Translations under genes and position numbers: made by a program
Shown here: piece by piece, positions 1-9,945 of the stretch
Numbering within the stretch: position 1 is the first letter of the stretch
Layout: each line of letters opens with the position of its first letter
The notes under the pieces: generated by a model
The model's database searches: none
What the model saw: only the letters and a program-made list of their open reading frames with translations
Told to the model about the DNA's origin: nothing
Source: Mycobacteriales bacterium
GTDB taxonomy: Bacteria > Actinomycetota > Actinomycetes > BP-191
Assembly: GCA_035714365.1 (NCBI GenBank)
Contig: DASTMB010000025.1
Location: forward strand, 1 to 64,000
DNA: 64,000 bases
Direction of reading: 5' to 3'

Positions 1-2517
1 ACCCGCGCGGCCGTCGTTCGCGTCGCGCTCCTCTGCGCCGGGATGGCGGCCGTGACCGCCGCCCTCGCCGGCCTCACCGCCCACCGCCCGCCGCTCGCCG
101 ACTCGCTCGGCCTGCCGTGGTGGTCGCTCGCGCTGCTGTTCCTCGTGACCAGCCGCGTGCAGATCCACGTCGAGGTCCGCCGCAGCGCCCACTCCGTGAC
201 GTTGACCGACCTCGCGGTCGTGCTCGCGCTGTTCAGCGTCGCGCCGGGGTACGTCCCGCTGCTGCGCGCGGTGACCTGGGTGCCGATCTGCGCGTGGCGG
301 TACCGGCACAGCCTGCGGCGGGCGTTCTTCAACGGCGTGCTCGGGCCGTTGGAGACCGCGGTCGCGACGCTGGTGTTCACCACGCTGGGCCAGGGCGCGC
401 TGCTGCGCGAGCCGCGCGCCTGGTCCGCCGCCTACGCCGGCATCCTGCTCGCCGGCTTCGCCGGCGCGCTGCTCGTCACCGCCGTGATCGCCCTCAACGA
501 CGGCCACGCCAGCCCGGCCGGCCTGCGCGAGGCGGCGGCGCTCGGCGTCGTCGTCGGCGCCGCCAACTGCACCCTCGGCGTCATCGCCGTCCTGCTCGTC
601 GACACCAGCCCCGCCGCGCGCTGGCTGCTCCTCGCGCTCGCCGGCGTGCTCGTCGTCGGCTACCACTCGTACGCCACGCTGCGCGAGCGCCACCGCGGGC
701 TCGAGTCGTTGTTCGGGTTCACCCGCTCGCTGGCGCGGCGCCCCGAGTCGGAGGACGCCGTCCCGGCGCTGCTCCGCCTCGCCGCCGACCGGCTCGCCGC
801 CGACTCGGCCGAGCTGCTGCTCGCGAGCTGGCCCGGCGAGGTCGGCCCGGTGCTGCTGAGCGACACCGGCGGCGGCGTCGAGGCGCGCCCGGCCGCGCTG
901 GAGGACCACTGGCCGCTGGCCCGCGTCCTCGCCGAGCAGACGCCGATGATCCTGTCCGACCGTTCCCGCGACGAGGCCGTCCGCCGCTACCTGGCGCGCG
1001 TCGGGCACCGCGAGATGCTGCTCGCCCCGCTGCCCAGCGACGACGCGCCGCTCGGCGTCCTCGTCGTCTGCGACCGCACCGCCGCCAGCGTCCGCGGCTT
1101 CACCGACGACGACCTGCGCCTCCTCGAGACGATGGCGACGCACGGCGGCGCCGAGCTCGCCAACGCCCGCCTGGTCGACCGGCTGCGCCACGACGCCAGC
1201 CACGACGCGCTCACCGGCCTGCGCAACCGTTCCGTGCTGCCGGAGGCCGTCGCCCGCCTCGTCACGCCCGCCGCCTCGCAGGGCACCTGCGTCGGCGCCG
1301 TCGTGCTGCTCGACCTCGACGACTTCAAGCAGGTCAACGACGCCCTCGGCCACCACGTCGGCGACCTCCTGCTCCAGCACGTCGCCGGCCGCCTGCACCG
1401 CGCGCGCATCCCCGGCGCCGAGGTCTGCCGCCTCGGCGGCGACGAGTTCGCGCTCGTCCTCCCCGGCGACGAGCCGTCCCTGCTGCTCGCGCTCGTCGGC
1501 ACCGTCAAGGAGGAGCTGGCCCGCCCGGTCGACCTCGGCCCCGTCACCGTGTCCTCCGGCGCCAGCGTCGGCGTCGCGTTCGTCGGCCCGCACGGCGTCA
1601 CCGCGCCCGTCCTGCTCCAGCGCGCCGACGTCGCGATGTACGCCGCGAAGCGCACCAACCGCGGCGTCGTGGCGTTCGACAACACCATCGACTCGGTCCG
1701 CCCCGAACGCCTCGGTCTCGCCTCCGACCTGCGCGCCCTGCTCTCCGGCGACACCACCCGCGGCACCCTCGACGTCCACTACCAGCCGCAGGTCGCGCTC
1801 TCCGGCGCCGTCGTCGCCGTCGAGGCGCTGGTCCGCTGGACGCACCCGAGCCTCGGGCTGCTGCCGCCGGACGAGTTCGTCCAGGTCGCCGAGTCCACCG
1901 GCCTGGCCGGCAGGCTCACCGACACCGTGCTGCGCACCGCGCTCGCCGACCTGACCGCGCTGGACGACCTCGGCTTCGCCGGCCTCTGCGTCTCCGTGAA
2001 CCTCTCCGCCCGCAGCCTGCACGACGCCGGCCTGGTCGAGGACGTCACCGCCGCCCTCAACGACCACGGCATCGCCCCCGGCCGCCTCACCCTCGAGCTC
2101 ACCGAGAGCAGCATCGTCAGCGACCCCGTCCGCGCCTCCGAGCTGCTCGGCCTGCTCGCCGCGCGCGGCGTCCGCGTCTCCGTCGACGACTTCGGCACCG
2201 GCTACTCCTCCCTCTCCCACCTCGCCCGCCTGCCCGTCAGCGAGGTGAAGGTGGACAAGTCGTTCGTCCGCCGGATGCGCGAGGACGCCCGCGACGCCGC
2301 GATCGTGCGTTCCGTGGTGCGTCTCGCCGCCGAGCTGGACAACGCGGTCGTCGCCGAGGGCGTCGAGGACGAGGAGACCGCCCGCGAGCTCCAGGCCCTC
2401 GGCTGCGACCTGATCCAGGGCTACCTCTACTCCCGGCCGTTGCCGCTGCCCCTCCTCGTGGAGTGGCTCGCGTCCCGGCAGACGCCGGTCCCGATCCGCC
2501 TCCGCGACGTCGTGTAG
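1..2517 (+). CDS. membrane-anchored GAF-GGDEF-EAL c-di-GMP turnover protein (5' end cut off)
   Basis: Makes and/or breaks cyclic di-GMP at the membrane. The frame is open to the window edge and the hydrophobic sequence already starts before the first ATG (43), so the true start is probably upstream. Counting from that ATG: about six membrane segments (1-225), a GAF-like sensor (about 240-380), a GGDEF domain with intact GGDEF near residue 467, and an EAL domain with VEAL near 593, DDFGTGYSS near 714 and a C-terminal VAEGVED. Both catalytic signatures look intact, so the protein could be bifunctional; which activity dominates cannot be read. A hairpin repeat follows the stop codon. Confidence 0.93.
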   Translation, partial: TRAAVVRVALLCAGMAAVTAALAGLTAHRPPLADSLGLPWWSLALLFLVTSRVQIHVEVRRSAHSVTLTDLAVVLALFSVAPGYVPLLRAVTWVPICAWRYRHSLRRAFFNGVLGPLETAVATLVFTTLGQGALLREPRAWSAAYAGILLAGFAGALLVTAVIALNDGHASPAGLREAAALGVVVGAANCTLGVIAVLLVDTSPAARWLLLALAGVLVVGYHSYATLRERHRGLESLFGFTRSLARRPESEDAVPALLRLAADRLAADSAELLLASWPGEVGPVLLSDTGGGVEARPAALEDHWPLARVLAEQTPMILSDRSRDEAVRRYLARVGHREMLLAPLPSDDAPLGVLVVCDRTAASVRGFTDDDLRLLETMATHGGAELANARLVDRLRHDASHDALTGLRNRSVLPEAVARLVTPAASQGTCVGAVVLLDLDDFKQVNDALGHHVGDLLLQHVAGRLHRARIPGAEVCRLGGDEFALVLPGDEPSLLLALVGTVKEELARPVDLGPVTVSSGASVGVAFVGPHGVTAPVLLQRADVAMYAAKRTNRGVVAFDNTIDSVRPERLGLASDLRALLSGDTTRGTLDVHYQPQVALSGAVVAVEALVRWTHPSLGLLPPDEFVQVAESTGLAGRLTDTVLRTALADLTALDDLGFAGLCVSVNLSARSLHDAGLVEDVTAALNDHGIAPGRLTLELTESSIVSDPVRASELLGLLAARGVRVSVDDFGTGYSSLSHLARLPVSEVKVDKSFVRRMREDARDAAIVRSVVRLAAELDNAVVAEGVEDEETARELQALGCDLIQGYLYSRPLPLPLLVEWLASRQTPVPIRLRDVV

Positions 2518-2533
2518 CGGCGCCCCCGCGGCA

Positions 2534-2603
2534 GTGGGGAGCAGTCCGGCCTAGTTCCGCGCCGCTGCGCGGCGCTCCCTTAGTCGGCCGGACCACTCCC
2601 CAC
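2534..2603 (+). repeat. hairpin repeat with conserved core, copy 1
   Basis: Arms 2534-2550 and 2587-2603 pair over 17 bp with two mismatches and enclose the core 2551-2586, which starts CTAGTTCCGC and ends CCTTAGTCG. A nested GCGCCG/CGGCGC hairpin sits in the core. The core is shared with copies at 9862 and 21630, but the arms are different in sequence. It lies just behind the GGDEF-EAL gene and may act as its terminator. Confidence 0.8.
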
Positions 2604-2617
2604 CGCCCCGAGCGCGG

Positions 2618-2644
2618 CTTGCACTCCGGGTGGGCGAGTGCTAA
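2618..2644 (+). promoter_or_regulatory. CIRCE operator 1 (HrcA site) upstream of groEL
   Basis: GCACTC (2621-2626), 9-nt spacer, GAGTGC (2636-2641) followed by TAA. This matches the CIRCE inverted repeat (TTAGCACTC-N9-GAGTGCTAA), the binding site of the heat-shock repressor HrcA. Confidence 0.85.
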
Positions 2645-2650
2645 ACCTGA

Positions 2651-4405
<1,755 letters not shown>

Positions 4406-4433
4406 TCCACCCCACGCACGACCCCGCAACACC

Positions 4434-4474
4434 CCGCGAGGGGCGGCCCGCTTCGGCGGTGCCGCCCCTCGCGG
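4434..4474 (+). terminator. hairpin terminator of groEL
   Basis: Perfect 14-bp stem (4434-4447 with 4461-4474) and a 13-nt loop, 28 nt after the groEL stop codon. No long U-tract follows, as is common in high-GC genomes. Confidence 0.75.
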
Positions 4475-4539
4475 CGTTCGCGACCGGCCCGGGCGGGTAC
4501 GGTCCGCGGCGACGTCCCCCTACGTCCCGGAGGTTCCTC

Positions 4540-4686
4540 GTGCGCCGTCTCCTGCTGGCCGCCGTCGCCGTGCCGCTCGCGCTGTCCCTCGCCGCCCCCG
4601 CGTCCGCGTCGTTGCGCGACGAGTGCTACAACTCGACGCCGTTCTTCGTCGGCGGCGCGGTCTGCCGGGTGTTCCCGGACCACTGA
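4540..4686 (+). CDS. small secreted peptide, unknown function
   Basis: 48 residues. The GTG start lies 8 nt behind a GGAGG. A clear signal peptide (RRLLLAAVAVPLALSLA, cleavage after ASA) leaves a mature peptide of about 25 residues, SLRDECYNSTPF onward, with two cysteines that could form a disulfide. It stands alone between the groEL terminator and the DUF2510 gene. No family recognised. The mature part is very short, so it may be a signalling or structural peptide, but that is speculation. Confidence 0.6.
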   Translation: MRRLLLAAVAVPLALSLAAPASASLRDECYNSTPFFVGGAVCRVFPDH

Positions 4687-4735
4687 TCCGGGCGAAACCG
4701 CCACATCCGGCGCGCGCGTTTGGCAGGGTGGGGGC

Positions 4736-5560
4736 ATGACGCAGACGCCCTCCCAGCCGCCCGCCGGCTGGTACCCCGACCCCGGCCGCCAGTTCGCGCA
4801 GCGGTACTGGGACGGCGCCCGGTGGACCGACCACGTCGTCGGCCCGCAGGGGCAGACGACCGCGCCGTTGCAGCCGCAGGCGGCGCCGGTGCAGGTGAGC
4901 TCGCCCGAGCAGGTGCAACGCCAGGTGCAGCAGCAGGCGGGCATCGCGCCGTTGACGACCGACGGCCCGGCCGGGCTGTTCGACTCGCCGGTGCTCGTCG
5001 TCAACCAGAAGGCGAAGCTCATCGAGCTCACCAACGAGTACGCGATCTACGGCGCCGACGGCGGCCAGATCGGCTCGGTGGTGCAGGTCGGCCAGAACGC
5101 CGCCCGCAAGGTGCTGCGCGCGCTGACCAACGTCGACCAGTTCCTGTCGCACCGCCTGGAGGTCCGCGACGCCTACGGCGCGGTGCAGCTCTCGCTGCAC
5201 CGGCCCGGCGCGGTGTTCAAGAGCACGGTCATCGTGTCCGGCCCGGACGGCCAGGAGATCGGCCGCATCCGCCAGGAGAACATGATCGGCAAGATCCGCT
5301 TCGCGTTCGAGGTCAACGGGCAGCGGGTCGGCGGCATCCAGGGCGAGAACTGGCGCGCCTGGGACTTCGCGATCAAGGACGCGCAGGACGTCGAGGTGGC
5401 GCGGATCAAGAAGACGTGGGAGGGGATCGGCAAGGCGCTGTTCACGACCGCCGACAACTACGTCGTCCGCATCCACAAGCCGCTCGAGGACCCGCTGCGG
5501 CAGATGGTCGTCGCGTCCGCGGTCACCGTCGACACGGTGCTCAAGCAGAACGAACGGTAG
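4736..5560 (+). CDS. DUF2510 plus LURP-one/scramblase-like protein
   Basis: 274 residues. The N-terminus is a DUF2510 module (GWYPDP...RYWDGARWTDHV, residues 10-34), a short Trp-rich motif typical of actinobacterial envelope-associated proteins. After a Gln/Pro-rich linker, residues 75-265 resemble the phospholipid scramblase/LURP-one beta-barrel fold. Known relatives are mostly uncharacterised. A CAGGGT hexamer ends 6 nt before the ATG, so the mRNA may be leaderless. The HAD gene follows 10 nt after the stop codon. Confidence 0.85.
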   Translation: MTQTPSQPPAGWYPDPGRQFAQRYWDGARWTDHVVGPQGQTTAPLQPQAAPVQVSSPEQVQRQVQQQAGIAPLTTDGPAGLFDSPVLVVNQKAKLIELTNEYAIYGADGGQIGSVVQVGQNAARKVLRALTNVDQFLSHRLEVRDAYGAVQLSLHRPGAVFKSTVIVSGPDGQEIGRIRQENMIGKIRFAFEVNGQRVGGIQGENWRAWDFAIKDAQDVEVARIKKTWEGIGKALFTTADNYVVRIHKPLEDPLRQMVVASAVTVDTVLKQNER

Positions 5561-5570
5561 TCGAGCGCCG

Positions 5571-6176
5571 GTGCGCCACCGCGTGGTCGGCTTTGACCTG
5601 GACATGACGTTGATCGACCCGCGCGCGGGCGTCGTCGCGACGATGGCGGCGCTGTCCGCGGAGACCGGCGTCCGCGTCGACGGCCCGCTCGTGGCGAGCC
5701 GGCTCGGCCCGCCGCTGGAACGCGAGCTGGCCCACTGGTTTCGGGCCGAGGACGTGCCGGCGGCGGCGGACGCGTACCGGCGGCTCTACCCGGCGCACGC
5801 CGTCGCGCTCACGACCGCGCTCCCCGGCGCGGCCGACGCGGTCCGCGCGGTGCGCGAGCGCGGCGGGCAGGTGGTGGTCGTGACGGCGAAGCAGGACGTG
5901 CTCGCCACCGCGTCGCTCGCGCACGTCGGCATCGAGGTGGACCTGGTCGTCGGCTGGCGGCACGGCGCCGCGAAGGGGGAGACGCTGCGCGAGCACGGCG
6001 CCAGCATCTACGTCGGCGACCACGTCGCGGACGTCGACGGTGCCCGCGCGGCCGGCGCCGTGTCGGTCGCGGTCGCGTCCGGCCCGTGCAGCGCGGAGGA
6101 GCTGCGCGCGTACGGCGCGGACGTCGTGCTCGACGACCTCACGGCGTTCGGCGCGTGGTGGAGGATGGCGGGGTGA
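5571..6176 (+). CDS. HAD-superfamily hydrolase (phosphoglycolate phosphatase-like)
   Basis: 201 residues. Motif I FDLDMTLID supplies the nucleophile Asp and the acid Asp (D9, D11); VVVTAK holds motif II/III-type residues and VGDHVADV the Mg-binding aspartates, with a helical cap between, as in Gph-like phosphatases. Substrate unknown. GTG start. Its stop codon overlaps the GTG of larE (GTGA), so the two are translationally coupled. Confidence 0.88.
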   Translation: MRHRVVGFDLDMTLIDPRAGVVATMAALSAETGVRVDGPLVASRLGPPLERELAHWFRAEDVPAAADAYRRLYPAHAVALTTALPGAADAVRAVRERGGQVVVVTAKQDVLATASLAHVGIEVDLVVGWRHGAAKGETLREHGASIYVGDHVADVDGARAAGAVSVAVASGPCSAEELRAYGADVVLDDLTAFGAWWRMAG

Positions 6177-7003
6177 CCCTGGACGAGCGGCTCGCCGCGC
6201 TGGACGCCTCGCTGCGCTCCTACGGCGCCGTCGTGGTGGCGTTCAGCGGCGGCGCGGACTCGGCGTTCGTCGTCGCGGCCGCCGCCCGCGCGCTCGGCCC
6301 GGCCGCCGTCGTCGCGGCCACCGCCGTCTCGCCGAGCCTGCCCGGGCACGAGCTGGATGCGGCGGCGGCGTTCGCGGCGTCGCTCGGCGTCCGGCACGTC
6401 ACCCCCGCCACCGACGAGCTGAGCCGCGACGGCTACCGCGCCAACGCCGGCGACCGCTGCTTCTTCTGCAAGGCCGAGCTGCTCGACACGCTCCGCCCGC
6501 TCGCCGACGGCCTCGGCATCGCCACGATCGCCACCGGCACCAACGCCGACGACGCGGTCGCCGGCTTCCGCCCCGGCATCCGCGCGGCGGCCGAGCGCGG
6601 GGCGGTGACACCGTTGCGGGACAACGGCTTCACCAAGGCCGACGTGCGCGCCGCGTCGCGGGCGTGGGGGCTGCCGACGTGGGACAAGCCGGCGGCGGCC
6701 TGCCTGGCCAGCCGGGTGGCGTTCGGCATCGAGATCACCCCGTCCCGCCTGGCCCGGGTCGAACGTGCCGAGGCCGCCGCGCGCGCGCACCTCGCCGCGC
6801 GCGGCGTGCCGGTGCGCGACCTGCGGGTCCGCGACCTCGGCGCGCGGGCGCGGCTGGAGGTCGACGGCGACCTGGTCGGCGCGGCCGTCGCGAGCGGGGT
6901 GGCCGAGGCGGTCGGCGCGGCGGGCTTCGGCGGCGTCGACGTCGAGGCGTTCCGCTCCGGCTCGATGAACGAGCTGCTGCCCGACCCGGAGCGGTGGCGG
7001 TGA
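6173..7003 (+). CDS. larE: LarE-type ATP-dependent sacrificial sulfur transferase
   Basis: 276 residues. A PP-loop ATP pyrophosphatase with AFSGGADSAFV near the N-terminus. In Lactobacillus LarE the sulfur is donated from the enzyme's own cysteine (Cys176) while making the nickel-pincer nucleotide of lactate racemase; here Cys177 sits in the matching ACLASR motif. A second Cys pair (RCFFCK) is also present. The start is the GTG overlapping the HAD stop codon; the end overlaps the next GTG. LarB, LarC and LarA are not in the window, so the sulfur acceptor is open. Confidence 0.92.
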   Translation: MTLDERLAALDASLRSYGAVVVAFSGGADSAFVVAAAARALGPAAVVAATAVSPSLPGHELDAAAAFAASLGVRHVTPATDELSRDGYRANAGDRCFFCKAELLDTLRPLADGLGIATIATGTNADDAVAGFRPGIRAAAERGAVTPLRDNGFTKADVRAASRAWGLPTWDKPAAACLASRVAFGIEITPSRLARVERAEAAARAHLAARGVPVRDLRVRDLGARARLEVDGDLVGAAVASGVAEAVGAAGFGGVDVEAFRSGSMNELLPDPERWR

Positions 7004-7233
7004 GCGGCGCCCACTGGCACCTCGCGTACCCGGAGGAGCTGCTCAGCGAGCCGGTGCTGTGGGAGCTGGCGCAGCGGTTCGGGCTGCGCACCAACGTCCG
7101 CCGCGCCAACGTCGAGGCCGGCGTCGGCTGGGTGATCGTCGAGGTGCATGGCGACGACGCGGCACTCGCGGCGGCACGCGACTGGCTCGCCGAGCGCGGC
7201 GTGACTGTCGAGGAGCTGCCGGACCTCGGCTAG
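7000..7233 (+). CDS. NIL-domain protein
   Basis: 77 residues, matching the small ferredoxin-like NIL domain (LAYPEELLSEPVLWELAQRF, then GWVIVEVHG and a final helix) that senses methionine at the end of MetN-type ABC ATPases but also occurs alone. GTG start overlapping the larE stop codon (GTGA); an in-frame GTG two codons earlier is an alternative. Third gene of the HAD-larE-NIL operon. A role in sulfur sensing or transfer with LarE is inferred from position only. Confidence 0.8.
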   Translation: MSGAHWHLAYPEELLSEPVLWELAQRFGLRTNVRRANVEAGVGWVIVEVHGDDAALAAARDWLAERGVTVEELPDLG

Positions 7234-7514
7234 GCCGGCGGCAGCGCCCGCGAGCGGCGGCGGCTCTCCCGCGCCTGCCGCACCAGCCCGACAAGCCCCA
7301 GCGCCAGGCCGAGGCAGACGAGGAACGTCGCGAGGTTCAGCGCCACCCCGTGCTCGTAGTGGCGGGTCTGCGCGTGCCGCGCGCCGTGGCGCAGCAGGTC
7401 GTAGCCGAACGGCACGAACACCGCCGCGATCGCCACCAGCCCGCCGAGGAACGCCACCGCCCCCAGCGTGACCAGAAGATCGCCCGCGCGCCGGGGCTCA
7501 CCGTGCTTCGCCAT
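7230..7514 (-). CDS. small membrane protein, unknown
   Basis: 94 residues with two hydrophobic segments (LLVTLGAVAFLGGLVAIAAVFV and ALNLATFLVCLG onward) and charged ends. No family recognised. It converges on the NIL gene with a 4-nt overlap of stop codons. Confidence 0.75.
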   Translation of the reverse strand: MAKHGEPRRAGDLLVTLGAVAFLGGLVAIAAVFVPFGYDLLRHGARHAQTRHYEHGVALNLATFLVCLGLALGLVGLVRQARESRRRSRALPPA

Positions 7515-7547
7515 GTCGGGCGCGAGCCTACGCGGGCAGCCCGGCGA

Positions 7548-7571
7548 CCGCCGCCCCGTGGGGGACGGCGG
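7548..7571 (-). terminator. probable hairpin terminator
   Basis: CCGCCG-CCCC pairs with GGGG-A-CGGCGG around a 3-nt loop, one bulged A. It lies just behind the stop codon of the 71-residue gene on the minus strand. Confidence 0.45.
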
Positions 7572-7584
7572 CCGCCGCGCGTGG

Positions 7585-7800
7585 CTACGGGACGGCGCCC
7601 TCGCCCTGCACGTTGGCGCCGCGCTCGGTCGCCTCGCGGTAGTTCTCGGCGACCTCGGGGTCGACGGTCAGGCCCTCGGCGCGCTCCATCGCCTCGCGGT
7701 CGATGTCGCCGGCGTCGCCGCCGGTCACGGCCTCGTCAGCCGCGGCCGCCCGCTCGGCCTCGTCGCGCGCGTCGTCGGTACGGAAGTCGGACTCGGTCAT
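7585..7800 (-). CDS. small acidic conserved protein
   Basis: 71 residues, strongly acidic and probably cytosolic, with no membrane segment. The C-terminal part YREATERGANVQGEGAVP resembles short actinobacterial proteins with a conserved Tyr and a GA-x2-GEG tail, none with known function. It is 29 nt from DUF3352 and may be co-transcribed with it. Confidence 0.65.
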   Translation of the reverse strand: MTESDFRTDDARDEAERAAAADEAVTGGDAGDIDREAMERAEGLTVDPEVAENYREATERGANVQGEGAVP

Positions 7801-7829
7801 GCCCGTCCTCTGCCCGCTCCCGCCCGTAC

Positions 7830-9320
7830 CTATGCCGCCACCACGCGCAGCCGGAAGAACGGCTGCCCGTCGGCGGTGCCGGTGACCAGCCCGGCCGAAC
7901 GCAGCGGCTTCAGCCGCGGCGACGACTTCGGGTTCGCGGCGACCGCCGCCTCCAGGTCGACGTAGGCGACCACGCCCGCGCCGGCCAGGTCGCCGGTCGC
8001 CTTGGTGAACTTCGCCGAGTCGCCGAGCCCGCTACCCGCCGCGAGCTGCGCCGGGTAGTCGCCGGTGCCGAGGTAGAACGTGTTCCCCTTCAACGTGCTC
8101 GTCACCGGCACGCCGAACTGCGTCACCGCCGCCGCCACCTTCGGCCCCGCCGCCTGCGCCTTCGCCGGGTCCGCCACCCGCGTCACCAGCGCCGCCCGCA
8201 GCGAGTCCAGGCCGGTGAACGCCGTGCCCAGCACGAAGACGCTCTGCTCGCCGAACAGCGGCAGCACGTCGTCGTCCAGCGACAGCCCCGACTCGCCCAG
8301 GACCCCGGCGATGATCGCCGCGGGGTCGAGGCCGCCGGCCCCGCCCGCCTGCGCCAGGCCGTTCTTGAGCTGGTCCCCGACACCCGACGACGACAGCGCC
8401 GCGAACGTGTTCGCCGGCAACGCCTTCAGCACCGCGTGGTCGGTCGCCTTCGGCTGCACCCGCTGGTCCACGCCGAACGCCCGGCCCTGCACCTCGACGT
8501 AGTCGTTGCTGAGGTGCACCCCGAGCGCGATCCGGCCCTTGACCAGGTCGGTGAGACCCGACGGCAGGGTCGACGACAGCGGGATTTTGTTCTTCGCCGC
8601 CTGGAACGCCTGCGCCACGTCCACCCAGCCGACCGCGATCTGGTCACCCGGCAGCTTCGCGACGTCGCCCTTGTAGACGTCGTTGTCCTTCAACGACGCC
8701 TGCGCCGACAGCCGCACCGCGTCGTCCACCGCGGCCTGCTCGTCGCTGACGACGACGTACCCCTTGGTGATCGTGTACGCCGTCTTCGCGTCGCCGGACG
8801 CCTTCACCCGGTCCAGCGCCGCCTTCGCCTTGCCGTCGTCCTTGCTGCGCAGCACCGCCACCGTCTCGGTGCGGCCGTTCGCGCCCGGGAACACCGCGAT
8901 CGCCGCGCGCCGGTCGAACCACGGCTTCACGTCGCGCTCGAAGCTCAGGTCGTCGTCGCTCAGCACGTCCCCCAGCACGCCCTCGACCGGGTCGTCGCCG
9001 TCCGCCTTCCCCTTCAGCGACGGGAACTTCCCGAAGAACGACCGGGCCGCCAGCTTCTGGTTCGCCGCCGGGTCCAGGTCGATCTTCACGTAGGCGAACG
9101 CCGACTTCGGCACCAGCTCGTCCGGCTGCCGGCCCCCACCCGACAACGCCGTGGTCGCGTACACGGCGGCGCCCGCGACGACCGCGAGCACGGCCGCCGA
9201 CGCGCCGATCACCAGGCCGCGCTTCCCGCCCCGGCCCGGCGCCGGTGCCGGCGACGCGGGCGGCGTGGCGGGCAGGTCCCCCGACGGCACCCCGTCGGCA
9301 GGCGGCGTCGTCTCGGTCAT
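7830..9320 (-). CDS. DUF3352 membrane-anchored protein
   Basis: 496 residues. A Pro-rich cytosolic N-terminus, one transmembrane helix (GLVIGASAAVLAVVAGAAVY, about 40-60) and a large exported domain starting DELVPKSAFAYVKIDLDP, typical of the actinobacterial DUF3352 family of unknown function. The ATG lies behind a GGAGGGGA ribosome site, so the upstream in-frame ATG is rejected. Divergent from the cold-shock gene. Confidence 0.88.
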   Translation of the reverse strand: MTETTPPADGVPSGDLPATPPASPAPAPGRGGKRGLVIGASAAVLAVVAGAAVYATTALSGGGRQPDELVPKSAFAYVKIDLDPAANQKLAARSFFGKFPSLKGKADGDDPVEGVLGDVLSDDDLSFERDVKPWFDRRAAIAVFPGANGRTETVAVLRSKDDGKAKAALDRVKASGDAKTAYTITKGYVVVSDEQAAVDDAVRLSAQASLKDNDVYKGDVAKLPGDQIAVGWVDVAQAFQAAKNKIPLSSTLPSGLTDLVKGRIALGVHLSNDYVEVQGRAFGVDQRVQPKATDHAVLKALPANTFAALSSSGVGDQLKNGLAQAGGAGGLDPAAIIAGVLGESGLSLDDDVLPLFGEQSVFVLGTAFTGLDSLRAALVTRVADPAKAQAAGPKVAAAVTQFGVPVTSTLKGNTFYLGTGDYPAQLAAGSGLGDSAKFTKATGDLAGAGVVAYVDLEAAVAANPKSSPRLKPLRSAGLVTGTADGQPFFRLRVVAA

Positions 9321-9442
9321 GCGATCCCCTCCAGAATGCGATGGTCGCGACACTGTAGAGCGGGTAAGTCCGTTCCGCGCACCGGCGGACGTCGGCTAGC
9401 CTGTGCCCCGACCCCCGCCCCTCCGAACGACCCGAGGTACCC

Positions 9443-9841
9443 GTGCCCACCGGCAAGGTGAAGTGGTTCGACACCGAGAAGGGCTTCGGCTTCCTCTCCC
9501 GCGACGACGGCGGCGACGTGTTCGTGCACACGTCCGCGCTGCCCGCGGGCACGGAGGCGTTGCAGCCCGGCCAGCGCGTGGAGTTCGGCGTCGCCGAGGG
9601 GAAGCGCGGGGAGCAGGCCCTCTCGGTCCGCGTCCTCGACGCGCCGCCCACCCTCGCCGCCGCGGCCGCCGCCGCCGCCCGGCGCCCGGCCGAGGAGCTG
9701 CACGGGATCATCGAGGACATGATCAAGCTGTTGGAAGTGAAGGTGCAGCCGGGCCTGCGCCGTGGGCGCTACCCCGACAAGAAGACCGCGAAGACGGTCG
9801 CCGAGGTGGTCCATGCGGTGGCCCGCGACATCGAGGGCTGA
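9443..9841 (+). CDS. cold-shock domain protein with C-terminal extension
   Basis: 132 residues from GTG. Residues 1-66 are a cold-shock OB fold with both RNA-binding motifs (KGFGFL and VFVHTSAL). An Ala-rich linker and a helical extension of about 55 residues follow ([15 protein letters not shown]..., [15 protein letters not shown]), as in a long actinobacterial cold-shock class. Binds single-stranded RNA or DNA in the cytoplasm. Its neighbours mqnD and mqnB fit the gene order I know from Streptomyces. Confidence 0.93.
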   Translation: MPTGKVKWFDTEKGFGFLSRDDGGDVFVHTSALPAGTEALQPGQRVEFGVAEGKRGEQALSVRVLDAPPTLAAAAAAAARRPAEELHGIIEDMIKLLEVKVQPGLRRGRYPDKKTAKTVAEVVHAVARDIEG

Positions 9842-9861
9842 CGTTCCGGCGGGCGCCGCGC

Positions 9862-9945
9862 CGGGAGCCCCCACCTGGTCCCGCTAGTCCCGCGCCTCGC
9901 TACGCTCGGCGCTCCTTTAGTCGCGGGACCAGATGGGGCCTCCCG
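9862..9945 (+). repeat. hairpin repeat with conserved core, copy 2
   Basis: Arms 9862-9884 and 9923-9945 pair over 23 bp with two mismatches. The core 9885-9922 carries CTAGTCCCGC at its left edge, a nested GCGCC/GGCGC hairpin and CTTTAGTC at its right edge. It fills the space between the convergent cold-shock and mqnD genes and ends at the mqnD stop codon, the classic place for a bidirectional terminator. Confidence 0.85.
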
